Assembly (NCBI GenBank): GCA_021780315.1
Contig: JAJXYY010000033.1
Location: 1-64,000, forward strand
Length of the DNA stretch: 64,000 nt
DNA from: Acidobacteriota bacterium
GTDB taxonomy: Bacteria > Acidobacteriota > Terriglobia > Terriglobales > Acidobacteriaceae
Direction of reading: 5' to 3'
The notes under the pieces were generated by a model, which was given only the letters and a program-made list of their open reading frames with translations, was not told the DNA's origin and did no database searches. This document shows, piece by piece, positions 51,305 through 62,941 of the stretch. Numbering within the stretch: position 1 is the stretch's first letter; each line of letters begins with the position of its first letter. Both the position numbers and the translations under genes were made by a program.

Positions 51305-54133
51305 TCACTCCCAATCTGCGCTTTTCAAGCCGAGGCTATTTGCGTTCTCGGACACTGCACGTTTGATAGTGTCTCTGGCGCCATCCGGAAATTCAGCAGA
51401 AATCTCAACAACGACCTTCACCGATGCATTCGGATCGGACGCAAGGAGAGAGACAATCTCGTCTGCAATTTGCACAAGACGCATCTTTGCTGTCGCGGGC
51501 GAGACATCTGCAGTTCCATGGAATGACTTTGGCCCCTGTGAAATTGGTGCCCCTTTCGCGCCCTGGCCGTTACCATTGCCACCCGCCGTAACAGTTCCTT
51601 GGCTTGTCCCGCTTGGCTGCCCAACAACACCGCCTCCAGTCGGAGGTACGGATTTTGGAGCGGGCGTCTGTGCTTCCTGATATGACTTCGCGACGTTCGG
51701 TTCAATCAGTAGCAGTGTGTCGTCAATCTGAATACCCGCGTCGCCGAACTTAAACCCGTCGTACTTGCCGTCTGTTTGTCCGTAAGCCGTCCCAAAGAAA
51801 TCGCTGCTAGCCGATCCTGCACGAATTGCCTGAGCAAGAACATCACGATCTTTCAGGCGAGGAAGGTACAAATAGCGCAACGTATCCTCCCAAAACGCGG
51901 AGACAATCGCAGTTGGTTGGCCTTCCTTCCAATACAGCTCCCTGAGTTTTGTCCGCAAGTGAATGGGTGACCAACCGGTTATGACCAATTCATTTTCGGT
52001 AGACACGCGCTCAAGCTCGCGGCCAATAGAACTACCCGTCGTATTCAGCAAAAAGGCTTCAACCGACGGCTTAGCCTGCGGCGTGTCCTGGGTCGGGCAA
52101 AGGAGCCACTTGTAGCACTCACGCGCCGCACGAGGCAGGACTTCTTTGGCGGTTTGAAATTCTTTCTTGGCTTGCGTCTCCTGCAATCGGTCAATATTGA
52201 GGCGCCCCTCTTCAACATCAGAAACGATGGAACCCCAAGCGAGTGCAACCCGCGCCGCGTCGTTCAGGCGTGAAATAGTCGAGTGGTCTGCGGCAAGAAA
52301 CAGGACTCTGTTCTGGCGATGCCGTGGTTTCGCGCCGTTGTTCTGCATCCATTCCAAAACAGCGTCCGTTGCCGGTCGGGCTTCCTCGCGAGAGTACCAA
52401 CTTTCCGGTTGGAGAACGACAAGGCGCAAGGCGCTGTCATCGGGCACGTCTGCGTGTGGCGTGAAAATATGAGTGCCGTCGAAGAACGTCGCATTGCCCA
52501 CACTTTGATTCAAAGCGTCGCCGATTCTTCCGCGCACTTCGGCCTTTTCGTCGAAGCGGCGCTTGCGGTCTTCCATCTCCCGGCGAAGGTTCGCGCGCGT
52601 GTCGAACCAGAAGCGCGTGGTGTCCTGCGTCTTGTCCCCGGAGCTATTGAGATAATGGAGCCGGTCGGCCAGCCGGTTCAATGCATCCGAATATACCGAT
52701 GACGTTTGGCCGGGTTGCAAGCAACCGAGAATGATGCGCGCGCGGTCGAGACCGCGAATGTTAGTTTTCGTCGTCGGAGACGATGACGGCGCGCTTCCGA
52801 GAAAGATTGTTCGCGCGACGCGGCGCGCAGCTCCCACCTGGCCGAAGCGCGGCTCTTTGCTATCAAGCTCACTCGTTTCGGAGCGCTCGCCGTCGATGTC
52901 GCGCTCGATGACGGCATCCCATCCCGCAGGCAAATAGTACGTCAACTCGTTTCGCGTACTGCCGTCCTGCAGTGGCAAACTGCCGGGCAGGATGAGCAGG
53001 TCTTTGTTGTCGTCCTTCCAAAGCCGATAGATGACTTTCGCCATGAGTTTCAGCACGCCGCGCGTACGTTGAAACCCGTCTATCGTCGTCCAGTCCTCAT
53101 ACAGCCGATCGAAGATTTCGGGATGAATCGGATATGCTTGCGTGAGCCGTTCGTAGTACCGGCCTTCCTGCGTTTCAGAGGGGAGCTTCGCGCCTTCGGC
53201 GACATAGGCATCCGCGAAAGCGCGGCACACCGCATCGCGCCCTGCCGGGTCGCGCACCGGCTCGAAAAGACGACGGCGGACGATTTCAAAGGCTTCTTCC
53301 GTGGCAACCGGTTTCCAAAGTGCCTGCACACGCCCGAAGGTCTTTTCCAAGGCGCGAAGCGCCGCGACACCGCGATTGCTTCCGGCCTCCACCTCGGATT
53401 CCGGCAATGATGCCAGCACGATTGCGTTGGGGACTAACTTCGTTGCCTCGGTGAGCGCCTGCACGAAAGAAAGATTGCTATCGTAGGAGCCACCGCTGAG
53501 GGTTTTGCCTTCCGGAAACTGCCGAATGTAAGCAACAAGTTCGTCGATCAAAACGACGCACGGTGCGTAAGTGGTCATCAACTCCCGCAACACGTCTTTG
53601 CCGGGCGAGGTCCCGTTCGCATCGGAATCTTTGACCAACGCCAAGCCGTCAGCCCCGCCAAGTTGCCAGGCGAGTTCGCCCCACAGCGTATTGATCTGCT
53701 GTTTGCCGTGCTTCCACGGTTGGCCAGGCGCATGATCCGTGCCGTCAAGCACAGCGACTCGGGCCTGTGCCACATCCATCAATCCGGCGCGCTCCACGAG
53801 CTCCGGTACGCCCGCCAAATCGGAGAGCGAGCATTTGCGCGTGGCCAAGTGATAGACCGCCAACATCGTGTGCGTCTTGCCGCCGCCGAAGGCTGTTTGT
53901 AGTTGAATGACAGGCTCGCCGCCTTTGCCGGCGAGCCGTTGCGCCACTTGCGTGAGCAACAGGCGCATCCCTTCGGTGATGAAGGTGCGGTCAAAGAAAG
54001 CAATGGCGTCCTGATATTCGAGGCTGGCCTTGCCGGTATGAACAGCGGTGATGTCTGCTGCAAACTCCGATTGCTGAAATGTTCCTTCAAGGACATCCTT
54101 GTGCGGAACGGTTATCTCTCTCCAAGGCTTCAT
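51305..54133 (-). CDS. DUF499 ATPase of the defence operon
   Basis: 942 residues, a large P-loop ATPase. Walker A is GGGKTHT (83-89, in [14 protein letters not shown]), Walker B-like [13 protein letters not shown] lies in the first third. DUF499 is related to the BrxC/PglY ATPases of BREX and is often found with DUF1156 methylases. A Gly/Pro/Thr-rich linker (about 830-880) precedes a short C-terminal domain. It is the last gene of the operon, 14 bases after the methylase gene, with a GAAGGAAG ribosome site. Likely role: DNA-bound energy-driven sensing or control of the methylase; inference. Confidence 0.88.
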   Translation of the reverse strand: MKPWREITVPHKDVLEGTFQQSEFAADITAVHTGKASLEYQDAIAFFDRTFITEGMRLLLTQVAQRLAGKGGEPVIQLQTAFGGGKTHTMLAVYHLATRKCSLSDLAGVPELVERAGLMDVAQARVAVLDGTDHAPGQPWKHGKQQINTLWGELAWQLGGADGLALVKDSDANGTSPGKDVLRELMTTYAPCVVLIDELVAYIRQFPEGKTLSGGSYDSNLSFVQALTEATKLVPNAIVLASLPESEVEAGSNRGVAALRALEKTFGRVQALWKPVATEEAFEIVRRRLFEPVRDPAGRDAVCRAFADAYVAEGAKLPSETQEGRYYERLTQAYPIHPEIFDRLYEDWTTIDGFQRTRGVLKLMAKVIYRLWKDDNKDLLILPGSLPLQDGSTRNELTYYLPAGWDAVIERDIDGERSETSELDSKEPRFGQVGAARRVARTIFLGSAPSSSPTTKTNIRGLDRARIILGCLQPGQTSSVYSDALNRLADRLHYLNSSGDKTQDTTRFWFDTRANLRREMEDRKRRFDEKAEVRGRIGDALNQSVGNATFFDGTHIFTPHADVPDDSALRLVVLQPESWYSREEARPATDAVLEWMQNNGAKPRHRQNRVLFLAADHSTISRLNDAARVALAWGSIVSDVEEGRLNIDRLQETQAKKEFQTAKEVLPRAARECYKWLLCPTQDTPQAKPSVEAFLLNTTGSSIGRELERVSTENELVITGWSPIHLRTKLRELYWKEGQPTAIVSAFWEDTLRYLYLPRLKDRDVLAQAIRAGSASSDFFGTAYGQTDGKYDGFKFGDAGIQIDDTLLLIEPNVAKSYQEAQTPAPKSVPPTGGGVVGQPSGTSQGTVTAGGNGNGQGAKGAPISQGPKSFHGTADVSPATAKMRLVQIADEIVSLLASDPNASVKVVVEISAEFPDGARDTIKRAVSENANSLGLKSADWE

Positions 54134-54147
54134 AGCTTCCTTCTTCC

Positions 54148-57054
54148 CTAACTGAATAGGTCCGCCTGTTTTTCGACCGGCGCGGCGGTGGCGGCTGCTT
54201 CAATCGCGCTCCAGCTTGTCACGATTTCGTTGTACGCACGAGCATCTTCGGCCCAGCCCGCGCGTTCGCAAAGCGTGTGTAACCTATAGGCGAGTTGGCG
54301 TGTCGCCTCCGCTTTCCCCTCAGCGGCGGCTAGTACCTTGCCTGCGCCGGTTTCGCCGTCGGTTTTGAACACGCGGATAAGATGGTGCAGTAGTTCCCAC
54401 ACGGGAAGACGGCCATCTGCCTCCGGGTCCCAATCCGCCGGATAGTCGGACCACTTGACCAGGCGCACGACTCCGCCGGACGCAAATACGACGCCCGCGT
54501 GTTTCACTCCATCAACGCTGGTTCCTTTGGCGCGCGCCAGCGTGTCGGCTTCGCCGAACTTGCCCTCGCCCCATCCGTGTTGCTCAAACCAATGCAAACA
54601 GAATTGTGTGTCGTGATCGAAATCATCTTCCGCAAGAAAGCGATTGATAAGCTGTAAGGCAGTCAGCACGCTCATCGGAGTTCCGTCAGCTTCCAGAACG
54701 GCGGCGTATTTTGAGAACACAGCCATGCCGGGGCCGATGATTGCTTGTGACAAGTCCACCGGCGCAACGGGGGAACGCCCGTCGCCCGAGCCGCGCGTCA
54801 TCTCGTCCAAAGCTTCGGGGAGAAGCTGATTCAGCTCACGGATGAAGGCGCGGCGAGAAACAGAAATTGCATCTATTGAGCGAGGAAGACAGACAAGCAA
54901 AATGCTTGAAGCGAGAGCATTTGCTCCCATTCCAATCATTCGATATTCCTGCTCACTTCTGAGCGGCCAAGTCCCCTTTATTGCAAAGCCCGCACGAATG
55001 ACAGCCTCCAAAAACGTCTCCCAGCCAGTCGATGCTGTTCCTGAACCTGCTTTGGTTTCGGATTGCTTGAACGCGTAGTAGATCGTTACCGGGAACGAGG
55101 TACTTGCAAGATTCGCAAGTCTGCTTATGGCCCGCGTCATTCCGTCGAGGAAAAATGCCTCAGCATTTTCTTTGTTCCCGTGACGATATGGCGTGGCGAC
55201 CAATTCCTCCGCCTTTGGAACGGCAACTGTCGCAAACAATGTTGGAAACATTGGCTTCAGCGCACGCCTCAACCAACCGTAGAAGAAATCCGAAAGATCA
55301 GCGTAAGCAATATTGTCGTAGTAGGGTGGATCAGTTGAGACCACTTTGGCCAGGGAGACGGATTGCGTCGCCGCATCTTGTTGACTCGCTTCTCCAAATC
55401 CCCGCTGAGGCAATTTTCCGATGCACTCAGCAATGAACTCGACTGCGGGAAAGAAACCGCCTACCGTGTTATTGAGAATAGCTGCCTCGGGAAAATCCCA
55501 AGTCATAGCTATCGACTGCTTGCCAAAAAGGTTCATCACCTTTTGGTTTCCTGGAACCCAGCGCGTGCAAGAATTGTTGAAATCCGCACAGCGGTCTACG
55601 GCAAAAGCTAGATAGACCGTTATTGCGTCAGCGTATGCTCTCGCACCGGTACCGGCTGAATCAAGTGCGACGTTGTCATTAGGGACGCCACTAGCGATAG
55701 CATCGCGCTCAATACGTTCGCGCACTTCCTGTGCTAGATCAGAAAGGGTCGCTAACGCCGTAAGCTGTCGAGGGGTAAAGAGCGATCCGTAGGTTGAAAG
55801 CCCATAGTCCACCGTCCAAAAATTGCGAGGGTCATTGGGTAACGGTGTTTCGGGGCTCCAAGATGGTTGTGCTTCCCGTGCAACGTGCTCTGCTTCCGCA
55901 GATGGGGATAGATACAAACGTCTACGCGCCCCATCAGCAACCACAGCCATGAGTCGCGCACCCATGCGACCGGCGCGCCCTTCTGACTTGATGTACTGCG
56001 GCTCAATAGGTATGCCAGAAAGCAGGCATCGGAAGTTTGCCCCGCGCGAAAGTTTTGTTCCGTCCTTGGCCTCGGCGGGAGGCTTTCCGACTCTTACTGT
56101 GAAGCTGTATTTATCGCCGTCAATGATTGGTGCGACATACACTTCTTTGTTTTCCTTGTTGGAAAGCACAAAGGTTGAAACCAACGGTACATCGACATGT
56201 CGAAAGGCAGGATTCGGGCTTTTCACTGTGCGTGCCCAAAGCCATGCGATCACAGTCAATTCCTGCCCGACGAAAGGTGTTAGGTCCGGACGATCCTGCG
56301 CCATCTCCTTTGTAATCTCAGCTGGTGGATAGAGATTACCGATGCGTCTCTGTGCCTCGTCGCGCATCCACTGGCCGTAGTAGCGGACATCTTCGGCTAG
56401 TCCTTCCGCGCCTTTCCAAGGGCGCACAATACGATCACGTTTTGAGTGCGCTTCAGGATTCACCGGCGGTCTGCCCGCAAACTTCGGGGGAATCTCGATC
56501 ATCGCTTTATTGATGAGTACCGGGACAGGATTGAGGTCGGAAGCGTAGGAGTCAAGTCCAAGTCTCTGCGCCTCCAACGGCAAGGCTCCGCCGCCCGCGA
56601 AAGGATCGTGGAAGGCTGGCAGTTTATTTGGGTTGAACAACTCCGCCGCCTGCGGATGGTCCTTGTTGAGTTCACACGTCTCGCGCCATGACTTACGAAT
56701 CTCCGCGCGGGCCTTCTCCAACACCTCTTCGTTGGTCGTGTTCTCCCACTTCACGAGGTCTTCAATGATGCTGAAAAGCCGGTTACGGCTTGCGGCCCAG
56801 CTCGCTTTAAGATTATTGGGCGGGATCTCGCCGAGATGCTCCATCTCCCACTTCCACGAAGGGTCGTTGACCATCTGGCCGAAGATGACAGCGCGCGCAG
56901 CAGCGAGAGGACGTCGCGCCCACCATAGATGTAGGCCGCGTGGATGGGGCCCAATGCCCGGCATTTTTTCGTGTGCGCACGCTTCATTGATGGCGTCGAG
57001 CGGCAATGCCACTTCGATTAGCTTCTTCGGCGCTTTGACAGCAGTTTCACTCAC
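54148..57054 (-). CDS. DUF1156 DNA adenine methyltransferase
   Basis: 968 residues. N-terminal DUF1156 block [15 protein letters not shown] (42-56). SAM motif DPFAGGG (150-156), then [13 protein letters not shown]. Catalytic DPPY in [19 protein letters not shown] (575-578), the form of N6-adenine or N4-cytosine methylases. The order (SAM motif before DPPY) fits class gamma/zeta-type build. It probably marks host DNA so that the system spares it. It starts at GTG with a 4-base overlap with the HNH gene. No target-recognition domain is identified; the region about 220-500 may serve. Confidence 0.9.
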   Translation of the reverse strand: MSETAVKAPKKLIEVALPLDAINEACAHEKMPGIGPHPRGLHLWWARRPLAAARAVIFGQMVNDPSWKWEMEHLGEIPPNNLKASWAASRNRLFSIIEDLVKWENTTNEEVLEKARAEIRKSWRETCELNKDHPQAAELFNPNKLPAFHDPFAGGGALPLEAQRLGLDSYASDLNPVPVLINKAMIEIPPKFAGRPPVNPEAHSKRDRIVRPWKGAEGLAEDVRYYGQWMRDEAQRRIGNLYPPAEITKEMAQDRPDLTPFVGQELTVIAWLWARTVKSPNPAFRHVDVPLVSTFVLSNKENKEVYVAPIIDGDKYSFTVRVGKPPAEAKDGTKLSRGANFRCLLSGIPIEPQYIKSEGRAGRMGARLMAVVADGARRRLYLSPSAEAEHVAREAQPSWSPETPLPNDPRNFWTVDYGLSTYGSLFTPRQLTALATLSDLAQEVRERIERDAIASGVPNDNVALDSAGTGARAYADAITVYLAFAVDRCADFNNSCTRWVPGNQKVMNLFGKQSIAMTWDFPEAAILNNTVGGFFPAVEFIAECIGKLPQRGFGEASQQDAATQSVSLAKVVSTDPPYYDNIAYADLSDFFYGWLRRALKPMFPTLFATVAVPKAEELVATPYRHGNKENAEAFFLDGMTRAISRLANLASTSFPVTIYYAFKQSETKAGSGTASTGWETFLEAVIRAGFAIKGTWPLRSEQEYRMIGMGANALASSILLVCLPRSIDAISVSRRAFIRELNQLLPEALDEMTRGSGDGRSPVAPVDLSQAIIGPGMAVFSKYAAVLEADGTPMSVLTALQLINRFLAEDDFDHDTQFCLHWFEQHGWGEGKFGEADTLARAKGTSVDGVKHAGVVFASGGVVRLVKWSDYPADWDPEADGRLPVWELLHHLIRVFKTDGETGAGKVLAAAEGKAEATRQLAYRLHTLCERAGWAEDARAYNEIVTSWSAIEAAATAAPVEKQADLFS

Positions 57055-57710
57055 AGGATTCCCTCGAAGTAGTGCCGAATTGCAGTCGAAAACGGCGCTT
57101 GTTGAATGTTTTCCCTCTCGCTGTCAACGTATTCGGCAAGCAAGTCATTACCACGCGGTAAGAGGTATTTCACTGCGCTCTTGTATGGGCGCAAGGCGTC
57201 TTCTCTCTGTTGCTTGAGGTAGGCAGAATCTGCGAGGCGAAAGACTCGAAGTGTTTCCTCTGCGCGCCGTTGGGAATCAGGATCGATGCCCGGCCTTGAA
57301 ATAACAGTCCCATCCTCAACAAAGAGGAGAAAATGATCTGGTTCATCGATGCCAGGATCAATCAGGTCTTCTTCATGGAACTGTGCCAATCGGCCCGTGG
57401 TCTTCGTGCATTTGTCTTTGTGTTTTCCGCAGGTCTTTTCATCCTTGCAGGACCAATACATGTTTTCCCAAGTTGTCGTGAGATCAACATGTTCGGCCTG
57501 CTTGCGGAAGTGCTCAATGTGACCTTCGTCTCTTTCGTCGCCGGTTCTGCGCTCACAGTAGGCGCAACGGTTGCCTTGGAGATTCAGCAGGGAAACACGA
57601 ATCTCTGCCTTTTCAGCGCCGGTTAGGTCGCAATATCTGCGGCCATCAGTCGGGACGCCAAGACAAGCAGGAGTCGGAATTGATTTACGATCCAAGTGGC
57701 GCACAGTCAT
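57051..57710 (-). CDS. PtuB-like HNH endonuclease
   Basis: 219 residues. The HNH core has Cys49/Cys52 in NRCAYCERR, His64/His67 in GHIEHFRK, then Cys88 and Cys94 around [11 protein letters not shown], as in the TIGR02646 family that includes PtuB of Septu and the HNH of retron Ec78-type systems. It would cut DNA when released or activated by its ATPase partner. Both ends overlap neighbours by four bases (ATGA with the ATPase, GTGA with the methylase). Confidence 0.85.
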   Translation of the reverse strand: MTVRHLDRKSIPTPACLGVPTDGRRYCDLTGAEKAEIRVSLLNLQGNRCAYCERRTGDERDEGHIEHFRKQAEHVDLTTTWENMYWSCKDEKTCGKHKDKCTKTTGRLAQFHEEDLIDPGIDEPDHFLLFVEDGTVISRPGIDPDSQRRAEETLRVFRLADSAYLKQQREDALRPYKSAVKYLLPRGNDLLAEYVDSERENIQQAPFSTAIRHYFEGIL

Positions 57711-59068
57711 TCTCCCCTTGGTGGCGGCAAACGTTTTTCCCGCCTGAAGTCTTGCAAGCGCTGAAGGACCTTAACCTCTTCCATCACCTGATGCTCACTT
57801 CCGTAGTGGTCAAGTATCCGCGCTCTCAATATGTGCGCATCCTCTGAATCGTCATTTGAACTCTGAACCAATGCGCGATAGGCACTTAGCCATTTCGCCT
57901 CCTCTACGGGCGGCATGGCGCTCACTCCCATCGCGTCGGCGAGCACCGCGGAACTCTCTACCCCTCTTGTTTCCGAATGCGGCGGCCTTACGTGTGCAAT
58001 CCCATCGCTCAGCTCAATAATCCGGATAGATCGAGCGTTCACAGTCGATAGAACGTGTGGGCTATGGGTGGTCACGATCATTTGCATGGAAGGGAACGCC
58101 TTCTGCAACAGCGTGATGACAACTTGCTGCCAACGCGGATGAAGGTGCATATCGACTTCATCGATCAACAGGATGCCAGGTGTTCGAAGCGCGGCCTCCT
58201 CATCGAAATGAGGATTCAATCTGGCGCATCTGTGAGCGATGTCGGCAACAAGAGCAATCATGCTCTGTACGCCGTCGCTCATAACCGCAAGCGGCAACTG
58301 TCCCAACTCCTCATGTTCGACGACGATCCGCTGAATTTCAGAACTCCAATTCAACTCCTGCCAGCCGCTTGGCTTTAACACCTCCCGCACAGCTTTCCGA
58401 ACGGCGTTGAGCAGCGGTATATTTCGCGGAAGGTCGCTGGCAAATTGTGGCGCACCGATCTCTCGCATCATGCCTTCGTACCACGTCTCAAACCCATGAA
58501 ACGGAGAAGAAGTCGAAAAGCAATTTGCATATCCGGCGAGCCTAGACCGGGGATCAATAGAGTCTTTCTTTCGAATCGTCTTTTTCTGTTCGTTCCAGAG
58601 CCGGCCTGTTCCGTAGAAGGCAACAAGCGGAAGCGCAACCTCATCGGCTACTCGTTCAAAACGTTCTCTAAGCCCCTTAGCAGATTGGCGAAGAGCAGTT
58701 GTCCCGCTGGTCGTGGAGCGAGGACGCGGGCTATCCTTCAGAATTGCGCGGTCCCACTCGATCTCAGAATCTGTGACCATTCCGCTCGCAAAAAACCGCG
58801 ATGGGAGTGATGACTTCATCTCCCCATTCGCATGTCTTGAGAAATGAATGTCTGTGCGTCCGAACCCGTGCGATTGATAGGTCCCTGTAATGGCATTTAC
58901 GAAAGCACCCACGGCAATGCCAACTGCATCAAGAATCGCAGTCTTGCCCTGACCGTTTTCAGCTACGAGAACAGTCAGGTCATTTTCAAACCCCACTTCA
59001 CACTGAGAAAAGCATCGAAAATTATTCAGGCCAAGCGAATCAATACGAAGGACAGTAGACGAACTCAT
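57707..59068 (-). CDS. PtuA-like AAA ATPase
   Basis: 453 residues. An ABC/SMC-like ATPase with Walker A AENGQGKT (36-43), a signature-like [11 protein letters not shown] (about 270) and Walker [14 protein letters not shown] (299-311), then TTHSPHVLS (switch His). This is the PtuA/OLD-like build; no Toprim is present. In Septu, PtuA forms a complex with PtuB and restrains it by ATP. The start at 59068 overlaps the helicase stop (ATGA) with GGAGG inside the helicase end; the longer frame to 59128 is not needed. Confidence 0.85.
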   Translation of the reverse strand: MSSSTVLRIDSLGLNNFRCFSQCEVGFENDLTVLVAENGQGKTAILDAVGIAVGAFVNAITGTYQSHGFGRTDIHFSRHANGEMKSSLPSRFFASGMVTDSEIEWDRAILKDSPRPRSTTSGTTALRQSAKGLRERFERVADEVALPLVAFYGTGRLWNEQKKTIRKKDSIDPRSRLAGYANCFSTSSPFHGFETWYEGMMREIGAPQFASDLPRNIPLLNAVRKAVREVLKPSGWQELNWSSEIQRIVVEHEELGQLPLAVMSDGVQSMIALVADIAHRCARLNPHFDEEAALRTPGILLIDEVDMHLHPRWQQVVITLLQKAFPSMQMIVTTHSPHVLSTVNARSIRIIELSDGIAHVRPPHSETRGVESSAVLADAMGVSAMPPVEEAKWLSAYRALVQSSNDDSEDAHILRARILDHYGSEHQVMEEVKVLQRLQDFRREKRLPPPRGE

Positions 59069-62000
59069 ATTGCCTCCGCCCGCGTGAGCAACGCGCTGAT
59101 CTCGAAATTGACGGAAGCCACTCCCCAAGCCGGTTCACGATCAAACGCGTTGCGAATGTAGTGCGGCCCTTCGACAGCCTCCCCTTCGCCGACAAGAACA
59201 ATAGCAAGCCGGAACTTGTCTCCCTGATTGAATGCGTAGAGCATCTCGTTCCGGGTAACCGTGACGGTGGTTGCACCCTTTACGCGCCCCTTCACTTCAA
59301 TATGGCGCGGTTCCGGCTGTTTGCCATCCAACGCGGGCGGGTAGGAAGTTAGGTCCCATCCGCATTTATCGGCGGATACGTCCACCACACGGCAGCCGCG
59401 CGCTTCTTCCGCCGCGCGCACGGCGTTCATCGCTGCCTTCTCTATCCGCGCTCGCGCCGCCGCATCTGCCGCGAAAGCGGCAACAACGGGGTCGGTCGGC
59501 CTCTCGCCGCGTTTGCCGGCGAGCAGTCCCGCCGGAATGACGAGAGCGCCGCCAAGAACCACGGGGGTTCCATTGACGACGTGGCGCATTGCTTGAAGCT
59601 CGCGCTTGCGGTTTTCAAGGCGGCCTTCAAGATCGGTGATGGTGCGCCGCACGTTGTCCACGTTGAGGCGCACGCCTTTCCCGGCGGCAAGATCGTCGCT
59701 CAGCTTGATCCAGCGGTCTTGCCAGAACGAAATTTCCTTAAGGAGACGATCATTGACTGCGGCGAGCGTCTTGTCTACTTGCTCGACGCGTCGGTTTGCC
59801 ACTTCAGCAAAATGGTCAGGCACCAACGACTCGGCGGCTAGGCTGACGGCGCGGCTCTCCTGATTGGTAGCTGCCCATGGAGCTTCAATCACATCCTTAA
59901 GAAGGCCACGTTCCGAGTCCGCTAGCGCTACAAGATCGAGGTGAGGAGCCCAGCCCGCAAAACTCGCAGAACCATCCGGTGCGACTTTGACGAATTGGAG
60001 GCGCTTAGAGAGCACCGTTCCATCGCCGGATTTGACCTCGTGCGTCAGCAGGAACAACAGCCAGGGTTCTGTTCCCTCATCAGCCGGGTCCACCAATATC
60101 GCCCCCTGCCGTAACAGATTGGCGTGTTGCTCAAGAATAATGTCCGACATGGACAGCATGAGCGGATGGCCTGGGTGCATTAGAACGGCGCGGGGCATTC
60201 CCGGCTTATCGAGGAGCTGGATGGCATCGCGCTCAAAACAGATGCGCTCATACCGCTTGAGTACCGGCTCCTGCTCGCGGCGATTGCGACCCGTGATACG
60301 CCGGTCGCGCTCACGAATAGCAGCAGGAACGTGCGTGATCTCGAAACGCCCCGCCTCGCGCGTATGGGCTGTGCCGCCCAGGGCATCAAACGCCTTTAGG
60401 AAAAACGAGCGCACAAAAAACGGCTGAAGTCGCCGCGCTTCCGCTTTTTCCATCTCCTCCTTCACGGCAAACAGTCGGTCTGCTGTCATCGTCTCTTGTG
60501 CGAGCGCGTTGCGATTAAGGAGAGACTTCAGGTGGTCGCGGTCAAGCGCCTGATCGATTTTCTTTGTCAGCCGGGCCCTTACTTCCGGCTTGTCACCATA
60601 GCGGATGGCCTGAATGAGCAGGTCCTTCAGGCTGGTCTCTTCGAAGACTTCGCCCAAGATGTCGAATACGCGGCCTTTCAGGGCGTCGCTTTCGTTCTCT
60701 AACTTCTGCAGAAGGCGATGGTACACATCGCCTTCTCGCGTTTCCTTCGCAACCAGGTTCCAAAGATGGCAAACTTCAATCTGCCCAATACGGTGAATGC
60801 GGCCAAAGCGCTGCTCCAGGCGATTTGGATTCCAAGGCAGATCGTAGTTGACCATCAGGTTCGCGCATTGAAGATTCACACCTTCCCCTGCCGCGTCAGT
60901 GGCTATGAGGACGCGAACATCGGAATTCGAGCGAAACTCCGCCTGAATTCTCCTTCGTTCGTCTCTGTGCGTCCCGCCATGTATCGTAACTATGGCATCG
61001 CTGTTGCCCAGAACACCGGCTATCCTGCCATTCAGGTAATTGAGGGTATCCCGATGTTCGGAGAAGATGATGATCTTTCGCTGGTGACCAGCGGCATCGT
61101 GCATCTCGGGATTATTTTGAAGAATCTTCGACAGCTCATCCCATTTACGGTCCTGACCCGACGCAACAAGCTCCTTGGCCTCCTGTTCAAGCGCGTCCAG
61201 GATTCTGATCTCGGCCTCAAGTTCCGAAATTGACACGGAAGCTGTAGCTTGGTCCACCAGTCTTTCTTCGAGTTGTTCCTGCTCCTCTGAATTCAGCTCA
61301 TCGTCATCCTCGGGCACCGCCTCCAATGTCTCCGCGAAGATCTGACGACCGCGCACGCCGAGTTTTTCTTCGCGTAGGCGGTTTTCAAGGCGATCCTTGC
61401 GGCGCTTCAGTGACTGGTAGATGGCTTCAGGGCTGGAAGCCAAACGGCGTTGCAGAGCAGTCAACGCAAACCCGACCGAACCTCTCCGTTGGCCGTCAAG
61501 CTGATCTGCCTTCCCCATCTCCGTCTGCACGTATCGGGTGACATTCTCATAGAGCGCCGCTTCAAGGTTGGAGAGAGTGTAGTTAACCGTGTACGCCTTG
61601 CGCTCAGGAAAGAGGGGCGTTCCGTCGAACCGAAGTAGTTCCTCTTTCACCATCCGCCGCATAAGGTCGGAGGAATCTACCTTATGTACGCCATCGCGGA
61701 ACTTTCCGTAAAAACGGTCGGAATCCAGCAGCGAAAGGAAAAGCTGGAAATCTTCCTCTTTTCCGTTGTGCGGTGTTGCGGTCATCAATAATAGGTGGCG
61801 TGCCGTTGAGCCGAGCTTTTCGGCAAAGCGGAACCGGGCAGTCTTTTCCAGCTTGCTTCCAAAGTAATGGGCGGCGAGCTTGTGGGCTTCGTCAAAGACC
61901 ACGAGGTCCCATCCGGGGGCGCATAGCTTTTCCTGCAATTCCTCATTGCGAGAGAGCTGGTCAAGCCGAACAATTAGTTGCCGATGGCTCTCAAACGGAT

Positions 62001-62577
62001 TGGCGTTCGGCGTGGCCTGTTCCAGAAGGGGCGAGTAAACACCGAACTCCAGACCAAATTTCTCGAACAGTTCATCCCTCCACTGTTCGACCAGACTGCC
62101 CGGAGCGACAATAAGAATGCGGCGGGCATCGGCCCGCATAACGAGTTCCTGAATATAAAGTCCGGCCATGATGGTTTTGCCAGCTCCCGGATCGTCGGCC
62201 AGAACAAACCGCAATGGCTGGCGCGGCAGCAGGGATTCATACACAGCCGTGATTTGGTGCGGCAACGGTTCAACATTGGAAGTGTGAACCGCCATCATCG
62301 GGTCAAAGAGAAACGCAAAGTCAATTCGCTTGGCCTCACACGCAAGTTGAAAAGCCGCGGCATCTCCGTCGAAGGAAAAAGGGCGTTCGGATGAGGCGAT
62401 GCTGACTTCTGGTTCGTCGGAGGCCAGAAGTAGCCGTTCCTTGATTGTGCCGTCAGGAGTGCGATAGACGAGCTGCAATGCGCCGTCGCCTTGCGGAATC
62501 GTTGCCACGACACAAACAATGTGAGATGGCTCAATGCCAGTAAGATTGAGCCCCGCCGTGATGTCTTTCAGTTTCAT
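59065..62577 (-). CDS. SNF2-type helicase with C-terminal DUF3883-like domain
   Basis: About 1170 residues from ATG 62577. Superfamily 2 motifs: Walker A DDPGAGKT (128-135), DEAH at 229-232, motif [13 protein letters not shown], motif [13 protein letters not shown] (589-599). A long helical part (about 700-1000) follows. The last 110 residues read CGWDLTSYP...[10 protein letters not shown]...VTVTRNE, a DUF3883-like block, which resembles a PD-(D/E)xK nuclease core with E-V-K. It is akin to DrmD-like and RapA-like helicases. First gene of the operon, it would translocate on invading DNA. Confidence 0.88.
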   Translation of the reverse strand: MKLKDITAGLNLTGIEPSHIVCVVATIPQGDGALQLVYRTPDGTIKERLLLASDEPEVSIASSERPFSFDGDAAAFQLACEAKRIDFAFLFDPMMAVHTSNVEPLPHQITAVYESLLPRQPLRFVLADDPGAGKTIMAGLYIQELVMRADARRILIVAPGSLVEQWRDELFEKFGLEFGVYSPLLEQATPNANPFESHRQLIVRLDQLSRNEELQEKLCAPGWDLVVFDEAHKLAAHYFGSKLEKTARFRFAEKLGSTARHLLLMTATPHNGKEEDFQLFLSLLDSDRFYGKFRDGVHKVDSSDLMRRMVKEELLRFDGTPLFPERKAYTVNYTLSNLEAALYENVTRYVQTEMGKADQLDGQRRGSVGFALTALQRRLASSPEAIYQSLKRRKDRLENRLREEKLGVRGRQIFAETLEAVPEDDDELNSEEQEQLEERLVDQATASVSISELEAEIRILDALEQEAKELVASGQDRKWDELSKILQNNPEMHDAAGHQRKIIIFSEHRDTLNYLNGRIAGVLGNSDAIVTIHGGTHRDERRRIQAEFRSNSDVRVLIATDAAGEGVNLQCANLMVNYDLPWNPNRLEQRFGRIHRIGQIEVCHLWNLVAKETREGDVYHRLLQKLENESDALKGRVFDILGEVFEETSLKDLLIQAIRYGDKPEVRARLTKKIDQALDRDHLKSLLNRNALAQETMTADRLFAVKEEMEKAEARRLQPFFVRSFFLKAFDALGGTAHTREAGRFEITHVPAAIRERDRRITGRNRREQEPVLKRYERICFERDAIQLLDKPGMPRAVLMHPGHPLMLSMSDIILEQHANLLRQGAILVDPADEGTEPWLLFLLTHEVKSGDGTVLSKRLQFVKVAPDGSASFAGWAPHLDLVALADSERGLLKDVIEAPWAATNQESRAVSLAAESLVPDHFAEVANRRVEQVDKTLAAVNDRLLKEISFWQDRWIKLSDDLAAGKGVRLNVDNVRRTITDLEGRLENRKRELQAMRHVVNGTPVVLGGALVIPAGLLAGKRGERPTDPVVAAFAADAAARARIEKAAMNAVRAAEEARGCRVVDVSADKCGWDLTSYPPALDGKQPEPRHIEVKGRVKGATTVTVTRNEMLYAFNQGDKFRLAIVLVGEGEAVEGPHYIRNAFDREPAWGVASVNFEISALLTRAEAI

Positions 62578-62608
62578 GCCCGCCACTCTTGCGCCTTTCG
62601 TCCCATCC

Positions 62609-62779
62609 CTACTCTGGCTTGCTCACCTGCTTTTGGTTGGCAAGATATTGTTCGGCAGCATCCCGCACTATCCACGCCAGCGAAACTTTCTTCAACTTCG
62701 CTAGTTCTTCCAATGTTCGGTAAAGGTCGGGCGGAAAGCTGATTGACGCGCGGATCGGCGATTCATTGGAAGTTTTCAT
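62609..62779 (-). CDS. small RHH (CopG-like) DNA-binding protein
   Basis: 56 residues. One beta-strand and two helices of a ribbon-helix-helix ([39 protein letters not shown]). It lies 31 bases upstream of the helicase gene, same strand, and so is likely the first gene of the transcript and its repressor. A palindrome at 62842 lies upstream. The ATG at 62779 is preferred over a TTG eight codons upstream. Confidence 0.78.
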   Translation of the reverse strand: MKTSNESPIRASISFPPDLYRTLEELAKLKKVSLAWIVRDAAEQYLANQKQVSKPE

Positions 62780-62841
62780 AGTTTTCGTCCATTTCCAATT
62801 CAAACGAAGCTGCTCGCTGATGATTGTCCTTCACCACCTTA

Positions 62842-62854
62842 CACCAATTTGGTG
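62842..62854. promoter_or_regulatory. palindromic operator upstream of the RHH/defence operon
   Basis: CACCAATTTGGTG is a perfect palindrome (6-base arms around a central T). A further half, TTCACCAC, lies 12 bases to the left, and GAAG follows on the right. It is 63 bases upstream of the RHH ATG, between the two divergent units. A likely binding site for the RHH protein; inference. Confidence 0.5.
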
Positions 62855-62902
62855 AAGTGTCAGCAATTAAAGGAGATGCCGTAGCCGTTAGCTATGGGTA
62901 GC

Positions 62903-62935
62903 TTGACAGTATCAGTGTACGCATAGTATGCTTAC
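62903..62935 (+). promoter_or_regulatory. promoter and operator of the XRE/ImmA pair
   Basis: TTGACA (62903-62908) and TATGCT (62927-62932) are 18 bases apart. A palindrome with 9-base arms, GTACGCATA (62917-62925) and TATGCTTAC (62927-62935), with one mismatch around a central G, covers the -10 box. The ATG at 62942 is about 9 bases after the -10 box, so the mRNA would be leaderless. This is the pattern of autorepression by the XRE protein. Confidence 0.7.
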
Positions 62936-62941
62936 ATTGCC

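Noticed and set aside
57051..59068. Retron effector pair (Ec78-type PtuAB)
   Set aside because: No reverse transcriptase motif (YxDD) or msr/msd-like region is seen near the pair.
51305..62577. BREX or DISARM system
   Set aside because: DUF499 is BrxC-like and the helicase is DrmD-like, but PglZ, BrxL, BrxA, BrxB, DrmA and DrmB are absent, and an HNH/ATPase pair takes their place.
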